Shown here: piece after piece, positions 14,770 to 23,605 of the stretch
Numbering within the stretch: position 1 is the stretch's first letter
Layout: the number at the start of each line of letters is the position of its first letter
Source of the DNA: Oscillospiraceae bacterium
GTDB taxonomy: Bacteria; Bacillota; Clostridia; Oscillospirales; CAG-272
Direction of reading: 5' to 3'
DNA length: 32,416 bases
NCBI GenBank assembly: GCA_015064965.1
Contig: SVRG01000010.1
Location: 1-32,416 of the forward strand
Made by a program: the position numbers and the translations under genes
Notes under the pieces: generated by a model
What the model was told of the DNA's origin: nothing
Database searches by the model: none
What the model saw: the letters and a program-made list of their open reading frames with translations, nothing else

Positions 14770-14799
14770 TAAAGTTCATATTGGGGAAAGGATATTGAT

Positions 14800-17700
14800 A
14801 TGAAAAAAATAGTTATCGCTATTGCTTTGGTATGCGGTATTGTGCTTACGCTTTGCACTAATGTGACCATTAGTGCAAAAACTGCTACGGCAAAGGGAAT
14901 TGATGTAAGTGAATTTCAAGGTGACATTAATTGGTCTGACGTAAAAAACGAAATTGATTTTGCAATTCTCCGTTGCGGATACGGTCAGAATTATACTGAA
15001 CAAGACGATTCGAAATTTGTTTACAATGCAAGCGAATGTGTTCGTCTCGGTATTCCGTTTGGCGTCTATCTATATTCATATGCCGATACGGTCGAGAAAG
15101 CCAAAAGTGAAGCGGAACATGTTTTAAGGCTTGTTAAATGTTACAGCCTTTCGTTGCCGGTGTTTTTAGACATGGAAGACAGCACTCAGTTAAATATATC
15201 TCCGTCAATGCGCGGACAAATTGCGACTGCATTTTGCGATACCATCTCTGCTGCTGGTTATGATGTTGGTATATATGCAAATATTAATTGGTGGACAAAC
15301 TATTTGACAGATTCTGCTTTTAGTAATCCAGGGTGGACTAAATGGGTTGCGCAGTATTATTCTTCATGTCAATATACAGGTGAATATTCTTGCTGGCAGT
15401 ATACAGATTCCGGAAGCGTTAGCGGTATCGACGGCAAGGTAGATATGAACTATTGGTATGGAAATGCAGGCTTTTCTAACAAAACAACAGATTCAAAATC
15501 CGCGGAAAGTGTTTTAGATAGATTAAAGGTTAAATTTCCGGACGGAAAGTATTGGAATCATGTTGGAATGTCAGGTAATAATGAAAACGGATATACTTCT
15601 ACACCTTGTCCGTCGCACAGCTCGATTTCTACTTGCAATGCTTATACATATAACGGTGTAGATATTGGTTGGCAATGCTTTGGATTTGCTTGTAAGTTAG
15701 GATATGATGCATATGGAACTAATCCTAAATCATGGGGCAGAGCATATGACTTGAACAATATAAAACCGGGAGATATCATTAACTATAATGGAAGCAATCC
15801 CGGTCATACGGTTTTTGTAACGGACGTAAATGGTGATATCGTTACTTTTGCAGAATGCAATTATGGTTCAAGATGTATAATAAGCTGGGGTAGGAGCTTG
15901 TCAAAATCTCAATTTAGCAATTTATATAATGTATATGTTGCGCCATATGCACTTGACGGAGGAACAACTTCGACCACTCCGGATGAGCATAGCTGCAGCA
16001 ATTGTATTTCTGTTTTAAAAGGGGGATATGTAAATGTTAGTAGCGTTTTGAATGTTAGATACGGTCCCGGCACAAATTATGCAAAAGTGTTCGACTGGGC
16101 TGATGAAACAGCACTCAGAATTAAAACTGAATGCAATGGATGGTATTTTGCTCAGGATGTTGATGGTAACAGCGGCTGGGTTTTAGGAGATTATGTTGAA
16201 ATTACTTACAATTCTTCAGAAGACATAAATGAAAGTTATCCCACTCCGTTTCAGTGTTATACTTTAAAGGGAACAACTTACGAGGTGTATTCTTCAATTG
16301 GCGGCAGTAAAACAGGTGGATATATCGCATCTAATGACGTTTGCCGCGTAGAAGAAATATATGCAAACGGATGGCTAAAGGTAACATATCCTATTAGCGG
16401 AGGAACACGAACTGCGTATTCACCGTCAAGCGAATTTTTTGATGCTTCATACGGAAACGTTCGTACAGCTACGATTTCCACTGATACGACCGCTTATTAC
16501 AGGAGCGACTTGGCTGATGTTCGCGGAACTGCGGAAGCCGGTGACGTTTGTACGATAATTGGTGAAAGCGGAGATTGCTATTGCGTGCTTTGCCCCTGGA
16601 GTACATCAAGCGCAGGCAGATTTCTTGTTTGGATATACAAGAGTGCGTTTGCCCACACTCATAGCTACAGTTGGCGCTACGAAGGCGATCACCCTCACCG
16701 AGAATATATGAAGTGTGATTGCGGTGATTACTATTATACCGGTGAAAATGTATACAGTTCAAATTATATCTTAGAGTATGAAGCGGCACATCCTCACAGG
16801 CAATATAAGTTATGTGGAGTATGCGGACATGATTATACAGAATACACGGGTTTAACTAGAGAGGATGACAGTTGTTCAACTTGTACTGCACCCGGCAAAC
16901 CAGAGATTTTAAATATAAAAAATACATACACAAACGAAGATGAGATCGTTTTTACATGGGGAGAAACAACGAATACGGATTATTATAATTGGTATATAGA
17001 TGAATACGATCCCAATGAAGCGGGCTATGAAGGAAACCACTATGTTCGGTTAGGTCATGAGGTAATGGTATCATCGGTTACGCGAACGCTACCAATAGGC
17101 AAATATAGAGTATCTGTGGTTGCATATAATACAAAACATTATACAGATTCGGATTGGTATTACTTCGAAGTTGTTGATGCATATCCCGGCAAACCAGAGA
17201 TTTTAAATATAAAAAATACATACACAAACGAAGATGAGATCGTTTTTACATGGGGAGAAACAACGAATACAGATTATTATAATTGGTATATAGATGAATA
17301 CGATCCCAATGAAGCTGGCTATGAAGGAAACCACTATGTTCGGTTAGGTCATGAGGTAATGGTATCATCGGTTACGCGAACGCTGCCAATAGGCAAATAT
17401 AGAGTATCTGTGGTTGCATATAATACAAAGCATTATACAGATTCGGATTGGTATTACTTCGAAGTTGTTGATGCGTATTATACGATATCATATAACTCAA
17501 ACGGTGGTGAAAATACCCCTGAAACACATCGCGTATTACGTAATACAGTTGCACGGATAAGCAATATCATTCCCACTCGTGAAGGTTACATCTTTGAAGG
17601 ATGGGCAATAAGCGAAGACGGTGAGGTGGTATACTCTGTAGGTGCTGAGTATACTGCTAATGAAAGTGTTACACTTTACGCAAAGTGGAGTAAAATCGAC

Positions 17701-17865
17701 CTCGCTGGTGATGCGGACGGTGATAACAAAATTACGGTTGTCGATGGTTTGCTTTGTTTGAGATATGTTCTTAACGGCGGCGAGACTTCTATTCTGGATA
17801 TGAATGGGGATGGAACAACAAATCTCATTGATGTACTTCGTATAATGAAAGAAGCAGTGAAATAA
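14800..17865 (+). CDS. secreted multidomain GH25 lysozyme with CHAP-like and dockerin domains
   Basis: A 1021-residue exported wall hydrolase. After a signal peptide (1-26) comes a glycoside hydrolase 25 muramidase at about 30-225, with D35 in GIDVSEFQG and the catalytic D124/E126 pair in FLDMED. Next is a CHAP-like cysteine peptidase/amidase at about 235-385 with WQCFGFAC (C293) and NPGHTVFV (H336). SH3-like segments follow at about 400-605, then two HPHR/CxxCG repeats at about 610-690. Two identical 98-residue Fn3-like copies (698-795, 796-893), an InlB-type repeat and a type I dockerin (about 967-1021) complete it. The dockerin has two calcium loops, DADGDNKITVVD and DMNGDGTTNLID. It is predicted to cut both glycan and peptide of peptidoglycan while docked to a cohesin. 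Its base composition is more AT-rich than its neighbours. Confidence 0.93.
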   Translation: MKKIVIAIALVCGIVLTLCTNVTISAKTATAKGIDVSEFQGDINWSDVKNEIDFAILRCGYGQNYTEQDDSKFVYNASECVRLGIPFGVYLYSYADTVEKAKSEAEHVLRLVKCYSLSLPVFLDMEDSTQLNISPSMRGQIATAFCDTISAAGYDVGIYANINWWTNYLTDSAFSNPGWTKWVAQYYSSCQYTGEYSCWQYTDSGSVSGIDGKVDMNYWYGNAGFSNKTTDSKSAESVLDRLKVKFPDGKYWNHVGMSGNNENGYTSTPCPSHSSISTCNAYTYNGVDIGWQCFGFACKLGYDAYGTNPKSWGRAYDLNNIKPGDIINYNGSNPGHTVFVTDVNGDIVTFAECNYGSRCIISWGRSLSKSQFSNLYNVYVAPYALDGGTTSTTPDEHSCSNCISVLKGGYVNVSSVLNVRYGPGTNYAKVFDWADETALRIKTECNGWYFAQDVDGNSGWVLGDYVEITYNSSEDINESYPTPFQCYTLKGTTYEVYSSIGGSKTGGYIASNDVCRVEEIYANGWLKVTYPISGGTRTAYSPSSEFFDASYGNVRTATISTDTTAYYRSDLADVRGTAEAGDVCTIIGESGDCYCVLCPWSTSSAGRFLVWIYKSAFAHTHSYSWRYEGDHPHREYMKCDCGDYYYTGENVYSSNYILEYEAAHPHRQYKLCGVCGHDYTEYTGLTREDDSCSTCTAPGKPEILNIKNTYTNEDEIVFTWGETTNTDYYNWYIDEYDPNEAGYEGNHYVRLGHEVMVSSVTRTLPIGKYRVSVVAYNTKHYTDSDWYYFEVVDAYPGKPEILNIKNTYTNEDEIVFTWGETTNTDYYNWYIDEYDPNEAGYEGNHYVRLGHEVMVSSVTRTLPIGKYRVSVVAYNTKHYTDSDWYYFEVVDAYYTISYNSNGGENTPETHRVLRNTVARISNIIPTREGYIFEGWAISEDGEVVYSVGAEYTANESVTLYAKWSKIDLAGDADGDNKITVVDGLLCLRYVLNGGETSILDMNGDGTTNLIDVLRIMKEAVK
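16891..17478 (+). repeat. two 294-base tandem copies encoding identical Fn3-like modules
   Basis: Copy 1 is 16891-17184 and copy 2 is 17185-17478. I count five base differences, all in third codon positions and all silent, so the two 98-residue modules are identical. Confidence 0.95.
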
Positions 17866-17897
17866 AAAATGGTATCGGCAATGCCGATACCATTTTT
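17865..17897. terminator. bidirectional terminator between the lysozyme and beta-helix genes
   Basis: A 15-base perfect stem (17865-17879 and 17883-17897) with loop AAT and flanking A/T runs. It carries the same GGTATCGGC/GCCGATACC core as the hairpin at 14295-14327. Confidence 0.93.
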
Positions 17898-17900
17898 AGT

Positions 17901-20279
17901 TTATTTTACGAGAGTTGCGGTGGATGTTGCGCCGTCCCATGCGATGTTGTCATTGGAAACGCCGAGAGCATTTGCAATTGCACGTACAGGGAGGTATGTG
18001 CGGTTGTTTTCGATGATCGCGGGGGAGTCAAGCGCAACAGTCTGACCGTTTACGGTCATGCTCGGTGCATCAATTGTAACAACGATGGTAACAGAGCTGT
18101 TTGTGAGAGTTGCGGTTCTTGTAGCAGCATCCCACTTGATGCCTTCATTTGCTACGCCAAATGCGTTTGCAAGGAAGCGTACGGGGAGCATTGTGCGGTT
18201 GTTGCGATTAATTGGAGCCGCATCAAGAGTCTGCGCCTTGCCGTTTACATATGCGGTGGTGGAGCCGATTGTGAGCTTAACCTCAGTCTTTTCTGCAGGA
18301 GTGCCGCTTGCAGCAGTGGTGAAGAAAGCGAGTTGTTCAGCGGTGGGAGCAACATTTGCATAGTTAAGGATGTATTTTGCATCCTTGTACTCGTTTGCTG
18401 CCTTGAATGCTTCTTCATTGAGTTTGCCGTTATATATGCAGTTGTCGCAAGCGAAACTTTCAATTGTACCGCCGGTCCAGTTTACCACAGTTTCAACGAG
18501 AACGTTTCTGAGGTCGAGCTGCTTAACAGTACCGCTCTTCATATTAACAGTTGCGGTATTTGCATTGTAAGACTGGTCACCGCCAAGTTGGATAAAGTCG
18601 CGGATGGTTGTGCCGTCGATATTGATTACGATATCGTCAGCGGTGTTTGACTGTGCACATCCGCCGTATATTCTTGCTACACTGCCGCCGAGGAGGTTGA
18701 TGGTCTGTGTACCTGAGAAAATCATCTGATTTCCCTTAGCATCGCCTCTGGTATATCCGATAACGCAGTAGTATGAACCGCTTTCAACGGTTATAGAGCC
18801 ATTGGTTTTTGTGGGAATATCGGTAGTAGTTGAAGAAACCTGATAGCCGCCAACGATGTATGCTTTGTATTCTGCAATTTCAATGCCGGTACCAAATACG
18901 ATATCGTTCCATCTGCAGATGAAAAGCGGAGCAGAGGATGCTTCGATCTTCGTATTTTCGACAATAGTGTCACCGTCGAAATAGTATCTGTTCATCGAAT
19001 CGTGACCAAAATCAAAGCCGCCGTCAAAGTAGCGTTCACCGTCATAAGAAGTGATGGTGATTTTTACATTATCATGTTTGGTTTCGTGGTTGTGACCCTC
19101 ATCAAAAGGAACCATGTTGATAAGGACAACTGTGCCGTCAACGCCCTCGTCAACAAACTTCTGGATAGCCTCGTTAACGCTGCCCATTGAGGTTTCGGGT
19201 GTCAGACCGTCTCCTCTACCGATGTCAGAAACGTAGAGCTTAAGAGGAGTAACGTTGTGCTTTTCAACCTTTTTGTCTATTACTTTGTAGTCTACAACGC
19301 CTACGTCAATCGCGCCCGAAATCTTGGAGCCGTCCTCGTATGTTGCCGTATCGAAGACTTCAAAGAATTCATGCGCTGCAAGTCCTTTGCGTACAACGAG
19401 TGTTGCAGTGCCGTCGGTAATTTCGTGGGTTATCGCATCGGCAACCGACTTTGTCATTGTGCCAACTTTACCGCCAAGGTAGTTAACATTGGCATGACCC
19501 ATTACATTATTTACGTTGATAGTATCAACGGTACCGCCGTTTACGGTAACATTTGCGTTGCCGTTAAGACGTCTTGTGGAATCGCCGCCGGTGTAAATTG
19601 CAGTAATCTTACCACTGTTTACGGTAATGTTTGCGCTGCCGGAATAGGAGCCGTTAAGTGAAGCACCGTAGATGTTTTTAATGGTACCGCCGTTGATTGT
19701 GATGTTGGATGTACCTCTGAAAGTGGTTGTTCCGCTTCCGCGTGAAAAACCTACAATTGTTGAGTATGTACCGCTGTTAATGGTGATAGAAGAATCAAGA
19801 TTCTTTTCGCAGTCCACTTTAGGGTCCTGATAACCGCCTACAATGTAGAATGTAAATCCGGAGCTATTTACACCACTGCCAAATACGATGGGGAAAAAGC
19901 CTGCGAGAATCATGCCGGACTTTGCAGTATTATCGCTGCCGATAGCGAAAGTGATTTTTTCAAAGTTAGTGGGACCGTTGAGGAAGTAGCGGCTGGTTTT
20001 TGCGTTGTTGAATATAAACTTACCGCCGGTAATGGTTACAACCTCGTCATGTATGGGTTCGGTAAATGGCTCGGTCAAGGTGTAGGTGTCTGTAATTACA
20101 ACCTTGCCGCCTTTAGAAACGCTTTGAATGGCTGCCGCAAGGTCATTTGTTGCAGTTTCTGCGGTGGAGCCGTCGCCGGTGCCGTTATCGCTTACATAAG
20201 CTGTGTCAAGTGCAAAAGCGCAAACAGAGAGCGCTATTGCCATAGTCAAAACAAGGATAGAAAATAATAGTTTTTTCAT
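17901..20279 (-). CDS. secreted beta-helix protein with C-terminal stalk (copper amine oxidase N-like) domain
   Basis: A 792-residue exported protein. A signal peptide ends near residue 24 (SVCAFA). Two related halves follow, each opening with a YVSDxGxGDG motif and containing repeated short strands such as ITINGGTIKNIYG and VTVNGGTVDTI. These are typical of a right-handed parallel beta-helix. The final 110 or so residues are two copies of the stalk motif found in copper amine oxidase N1-like domains (NRTMLPVRFLANAFG, NRTYLPVRAIANALG). That motif is common in Clostridia wall-associated proteins. No catalytic residues are recognisable, so it is probably an adhesin or glycan-binding surface protein. 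ATG 20279 is chosen because GGGAGG lies 6 bases upstream; a longer frame to 20363 would cover the promoter. Confidence 0.82.
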   Translation of the reverse strand: MKKLLFSILVLTMAIALSVCAFALDTAYVSDNGTGDGSTAETATNDLAAAIQSVSKGGKVVITDTYTLTEPFTEPIHDEVVTITGGKFIFNNAKTSRYFLNGPTNFEKITFAIGSDNTAKSGMILAGFFPIVFGSGVNSSGFTFYIVGGYQDPKVDCEKNLDSSITINSGTYSTIVGFSRGSGTTTFRGTSNITINGGTIKNIYGASLNGSYSGSANITVNSGKITAIYTGGDSTRRLNGNANVTVNGGTVDTINVNNVMGHANVNYLGGKVGTMTKSVADAITHEITDGTATLVVRKGLAAHEFFEVFDTATYEDGSKISGAIDVGVVDYKVIDKKVEKHNVTPLKLYVSDIGRGDGLTPETSMGSVNEAIQKFVDEGVDGTVVLINMVPFDEGHNHETKHDNVKITITSYDGERYFDGGFDFGHDSMNRYYFDGDTIVENTKIEASSAPLFICRWNDIVFGTGIEIAEYKAYIVGGYQVSSTTTDIPTKTNGSITVESGSYYCVIGYTRGDAKGNQMIFSGTQTINLLGGSVARIYGGCAQSNTADDIVINIDGTTIRDFIQLGGDQSYNANTATVNMKSGTVKQLDLRNVLVETVVNWTGGTIESFACDNCIYNGKLNEEAFKAANEYKDAKYILNYANVAPTAEQLAFFTTAASGTPAEKTEVKLTIGSTTAYVNGKAQTLDAAPINRNNRTMLPVRFLANAFGVANEGIKWDAATRTATLTNSSVTIVVTIDAPSMTVNGQTVALDSPAIIENNRTYLPVRAIANALGVSNDNIAWDGATSTATLVK

Positions 20280-20309
20280 AAACATCCTCCCAAAATGGTT
20301 TATAATATA

Positions 20310-20338
20310 ATTATATATTAAAACTGCTTTCACATCAA
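20310..20338 (-). promoter_or_regulatory. sigma-A type promoter of the beta-helix gene
   Basis: On the minus strand TTGATG, 17 bases, TATAAT, about 31 bases before ATG 20279. It excludes upstream start codons at 20285 and beyond as the main start only if transcription begins here. Confidence 0.75.
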
Positions 20339-20404
20339 GCCTAAAAGTGTGCAGAATAAACAAGTTTTTTTAACACTGCGATAGTTTTTTACAAAGAGGA
20401 TAAC

Positions 20405-21994
20405 TCATTGCATGATTTGGGGAAGTATGACCGTTACCGTATCGTCATATATATACAGGCTCGTCTCTTTGCCGCTTACAGATACGTATTCCAGTTCGGC
20501 GAGAACAGTTTCAAAATCAAGGGAGAGGATTTTTACCTTTTCAATTGACGTCCTGCCGAGACCGTCTACAGTTTGAAGCTCGCTATTATGCCATTTAGCA
20601 CCATTAAAACTTGCATTAGGATTGTTGCTAATTTGTTTTTTTGTGCCGTCAAGACTCATTTTGTAAAGTGCAACCGCATCAGGATACGGTTCATACTCAT
20701 AGTATTTGTTTTCCACTACGTAAACATATCCGTCATGTGCCGCAATAGCGCGATCTCGTTCCTCACGATACTCTGTTGCTTTTCCAGAGTTAAGGTCATA
20801 TATGCCATAGCCGATAAGCCATTCGTAACCGCTGATAGAATATGCAATATGAGTGTCATCGACAAATCCGACTATGCCGTAGCCTATTGCATCTCCAATA
20901 CTCTTTGCTTTACATTCGGGTGAATTGCCAAGAGATATGTTTGTCAAAATGCGCTTTACGCTACCGTCGGGGTACTTCACTTCGATTCCGCCATTGCCCC
21001 AACCGTCGATATACTTTTCCCAGGCGATATATTCGCCGCTAGGTGAAGCAGTTTTGTTTTCAATAAGGGGATAAGCGTCAAGTGTTGTCGCTTCTACGGT
21101 AAAAACTTCGCCTGCTTTGCTGATTTTGTATGCGCATGAAGTTGTTGTTACATCGCCTTCAACGGTAATGTCATGGATAATACAACCATCGTCTATATAG
21201 GTAATTCGTTTGGGATATCCCTCGGTATCGGAAGTGTTAAGATCCTTTTTAAATACAATCATTCCTGTTTTTTTGTCTATGATAAAAAGGTCGTATGCAC
21301 AACTTCTAAAATCGGTTCTGTCATTTTTGAGTATTTCGGCAGTGACATATATCATATACCGCTCATCATATTTGAATTTGCAAATACGTGGTCTTTCGCC
21401 TTTGAGAGGAAGTATTAGTTCTTTTATTTTAAGATTTGCGGGATTGTTCGTGACCTTGAACGGCTCGTTTATGGGGCTTTCCGGCATTTTTTCAAGAGCG
21501 CGAATGGATATTGGCTCTGAAATCGTTTCAGAGTAGAATAAATACTCAAGTGCTACATTTTCGTTGTTCTTTTCAGCAACTACGATTATAAACACTTCGC
21601 CGCTGCCTGCACCGCTGTGAATGCCGGTTATTCTGCCGTTTGTGTAGCCTTCAGGAAGAGTAAGCCTGCATTTATAAAACGCAAAATCGTCTTCGGCAGC
21701 TGAAAAGTATCTTTTAACGTAATATGTAGTACCGATATCAAAGACAAATCCGCGAGGATTGCCTCCGACTGCGGCCCCGGTAAACATTGCGGATTCTTCT
21801 GCATACGGAAGTTTTTCGACTTCTATGATTTCAGAGGGAGAAGCTTTGATTTCGTCGGTGAGAATTTCAATTGTAGTTGCAACGGTGATAGTGGGAGGTT
21901 CTGCGGTTGATATATCTGCTGGTTCTGCAGGTGTTTTTTCACAAGCGCAAAATAAAAATATTGCCGCAAGTGTGAGCAGAATTATTTTTTTCAT
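20405..21994 (-). CDS. lipoprotein of unknown function, possibly a beta-propeller
   Basis: A 529-residue protein with a lipoprotein signal: a short hydrophobic helix ending in LFCAC, where C18 is the likely lipidated cysteine. A Pro/Thr/Glu-rich linker reaches about residue 60. The rest consists of repeated beta segments with WE, YDLNSG and IYDLN-type turns, for example SPSGEYIAWEKY and HIAYSISGYEWLIGYGIYDL. These suggest a WD40- or TolB-like propeller. I do not recognise a named family. The minus-strand ribosome site AAGGAGG precedes ATG 21994 by 7 bases. The downstream beta-helix gene has its own promoter, and no clear terminator is visible in the 125 bases between them. Confidence 0.75.
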   Translation of the reverse strand: MKKIILLTLAAIFLFCACEKTPAEPADISTAEPPTITVATTIEILTDEIKASPSEIIEVEKLPYAEESAMFTGAAVGGNPRGFVFDIGTTYYVKRYFSAAEDDFAFYKCRLTLPEGYTNGRITGIHSGAGSGEVFIIVVAEKNNENVALEYLFYSETISEPISIRALEKMPESPINEPFKVTNNPANLKIKELILPLKGERPRICKFKYDERYMIYVTAEILKNDRTDFRSCAYDLFIIDKKTGMIVFKKDLNTSDTEGYPKRITYIDDGCIIHDITVEGDVTTTSCAYKISKAGEVFTVEATTLDAYPLIENKTASPSGEYIAWEKYIDGWGNGGIEVKYPDGSVKRILTNISLGNSPECKAKSIGDAIGYGIVGFVDDTHIAYSISGYEWLIGYGIYDLNSGKATEYREERDRAIAAHDGYVYVVENKYYEYEPYPDAVALYKMSLDGTKKQISNNPNASFNGAKWHNSELQTVDGLGRTSIEKVKILSLDFETVLAELEYVSVSGKETSLYIYDDTVTVILPQIMQ

Positions 21995-22016
21995 AAGTGT
22001 ACCTCCTTATATTTTA

Positions 22017-22045
22017 AGTATAACATAGTATTGAAAATATGTCTA
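22017..22045 (-). promoter_or_regulatory. promoter of the lipoprotein gene
   Basis: On the minus strand TAGACA, 17 bases, TATACT, 22 bases before the ATG at 21994. Confidence 0.65.
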
Positions 22046-22088
22046 CTTTTATGTTTTTTGTTGAAAATGTGAAAGTTCGCGATTTTAC

Positions 22089-22117
22089 TTGCTAAAATTT
22101 TCATATTGGTGTATTAT
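22089..22117 (+). promoter_or_regulatory. candidate promoter of the DUF5685 operon
   Basis: TTGCTA (22089-22094), 17 bases, TATTAT (22112-22117), about 31 bases before ATG 22149. Confidence 0.5.
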
Positions 22118-22148
22118 AATTATAATTGCTGATTGAAAGGGGAACGCC

Positions 22149-22988
22149 ATGTTTGGATATGTAAGGGCGCAGCGTGAGGATCTGACGGTGCGGCAGGATA
22201 TGTTTTACCGCGCTGCATATTGCGGCCTTTGCAAACAGATGGGCAAGTGCACCGGGCAGTGCTCGCGCCTTTCGCTTTCATATGACATGGTGTTTCTTTA
22301 TCTTGTGCGCATGGCGATACTCGGTAAAAAAGCTGCTACAAAAAAGGGAATCTGCCTGCTTCATCCTTTCAAAAAAAGGCTTATTGTCAAGGGCGATGAA
22401 GAACTTGAGTATGCGGCAAGAGTGAGTGCGCTATTGACCTACGGCAAGATCTGCGATGATTTAGCTGACGAAAAAGGTTTTAAGCGGTTTGTAAAAAAAC
22501 TGATAAAACCGTTTTTTGCAAAAGCAAAAAAACGTGCCGATCTCGATACGCTTTACCAATTAATCGAAGAAAAACTTTGCGAACTTTCTGCTATTGAAGC
22601 GGCAAATAATGAGAGCGTTGACGCACCGGCGGAGGTTTTTGGAAAGCTTCTTTCCGATGTTTTTGCATTTGGGCTTGAAGGTGACAGAGAAACTCTTGCA
22701 CGAGAAATAGGTTTTCGCACCGGACGCTTTATTTATGCCGTTGATGCGGCAGACGATATCGCCGAGGATAAAGAAAAAGGCACATACAATCCGTTTTTGC
22801 TTCTTTACGGTACAGAGATTGACCAAAAACAAAAAAATCTGATTGAGATGGCAATGAAATATGACCTTACAGCACTTGCGGCGGCTATTGATTTGATAGA
22901 CGACGGTGAAATGGTCAGAATAATTAAGAATATTATTTACCTTGGAATGCCGAATGCGGCACACAAGGCGTTGGGAGAAAAACAGTGA
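22149..22988 (+). CDS. DUF5685-family protein with two Asp-rich motifs
   Basis: A 279-residue, mostly helical protein of the DUF5685 family, whose function is unknown to me. The N-terminus carries four cysteines (C25, C28, C34, C38 in the AAYCGLC to GQCSRLS stretch). Two Asp-rich motifs follow 100 residues apart: [11 protein letters not shown] (D103, D104, D107) and [17 protein letters not shown] (D199, D202, D203, D207). Their form, DxxxD twice in a helical protein, resembles the magnesium-diphosphate sites of squalene/phytoene-synthase enzymes. Those typically show ADDIxDE and RDVxEDxxRGRIY. This similarity is my inference, not a family annotation. The ribosome site AAAGGGGAACG precedes ATG 22149. 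The stop overlaps the J-protein start (GTGA), so the products are coupled. Confidence 0.8.
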   Translation: MFGYVRAQREDLTVRQDMFYRAAYCGLCKQMGKCTGQCSRLSLSYDMVFLYLVRMAILGKKAATKKGICLLHPFKKRLIVKGDEELEYAARVSALLTYGKICDDLADEKGFKRFVKKLIKPFFAKAKKRADLDTLYQLIEEKLCELSAIEAANNESVDAPAEVFGKLLSDVFAFGLEGDRETLAREIGFRTGRFIYAVDAADDIAEDKEKGTYNPFLLLYGTEIDQKQKNLIEMAMKYDLTALAAAIDLIDDGEMVRIIKNIIYLGMPNAAHKALGEKQ

Positions 22989-23605
22989 ATAAGAATCCAT
23001 ACGAAGTATTAGGTGTCAGCGAAACTGCAACCGATGAGGAAATCAAGGAAGCTTATCGCGCACTTGCAAAAAAATACCACCCGGATAAATATATTGACGA
23101 GGGGCTCAAAGAAATGGCCACCTCCAAGATGCAGCAGATAAACGAGGCGTATGACCAGATTAAGAATATGCGTGCAAACGGTCAAAGCTACAGCCAGACA
23201 AACGGTGGCTCTTCTTATAGCGGAAGCTCCAATTTTGCAGAGATTCGCCGCATGATAAATCTGGGCCAGTACAGCGCGGCAGAAGCAGAGCTTTCAAAAG
23301 TTCCCACTTCGCTACGCGATGCAGAATGGCACTTTTTAAGCGGATGCATTTTGCTTCGCCGCGGATGGTATCACGATGCCACAAAGCATTTTGACACCGC
23401 TTGCAATATGGACCCGAATAACCAGGAGTACCGCAATGCACGTCTGCAGGTTGAAAAAATGTCGCAGAGCTATCAGACGCAGGCAAATAACGAGTGCGGC
23501 ACCGGCTGCTGTCCTTGCTTTGTTGACTGCGATTGCTGCACTCAGCTTATCTGTGCGGACTGTTGCTGTGAGTGCATGGGCGGAGACCTTATTAGTTGCT
23601 GCTGA
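22985..23605 (+). CDS. J-domain protein with TPR segment and cysteine-string tail
   Basis: A 206-residue DnaJ-like co-chaperone. Residues 3-63 form a J domain with the essential HPD at 32-34 (KKYHPDKY), which stimulates a DnaK/Hsp70 ATPase. A Ser/Gly-rich linker follows. About residues 80-160 resemble tetratricopeptide helices ([31 protein letters not shown]). The last 38 or so residues contain 14 cysteines in clusters such as GCCPC, DCDCC and DCCCEC, and the protein ends in SCC. There is no DnaJ zinc-finger spacing, so this tail differs from classical DnaJ. It starts at GTG 22985 inside the DUF5685 stop region with GGGAG upstream, and ends in TGATG shared with the membrane-protein gene. Confidence 0.9.
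   Translation: MNKNPYEVLGVSETATDEEIKEAYRALAKKYHPDKYIDEGLKEMATSKMQQINEAYDQIKNMRANGQSYSQTNGGSSYSGSSNFAEIRRMINLGQYSAAEAELSKVPTSLRDAEWHFLSGCILLRRGWYHDATKHFDTACNMDPNNQEYRNARLQVEKMSQSYQTQANNECGTGCCPCFVDCDCCTQLICADCCCECMGGDLISCC

Noticed and set aside
14657..14779. Longer start for the XRE regulator at 14779
   Set aside because: It would cover the promoter region and adds an aromatic/cysteine-rich N-terminus not expected before the helix-turn-helix; 14656 has a good ribosome site.
16891..17478. CRISPR or phage-like tandem array
   Set aside because: There are only two copies of 294 bases, with no spacers, and they lie in frame inside a coding sequence.
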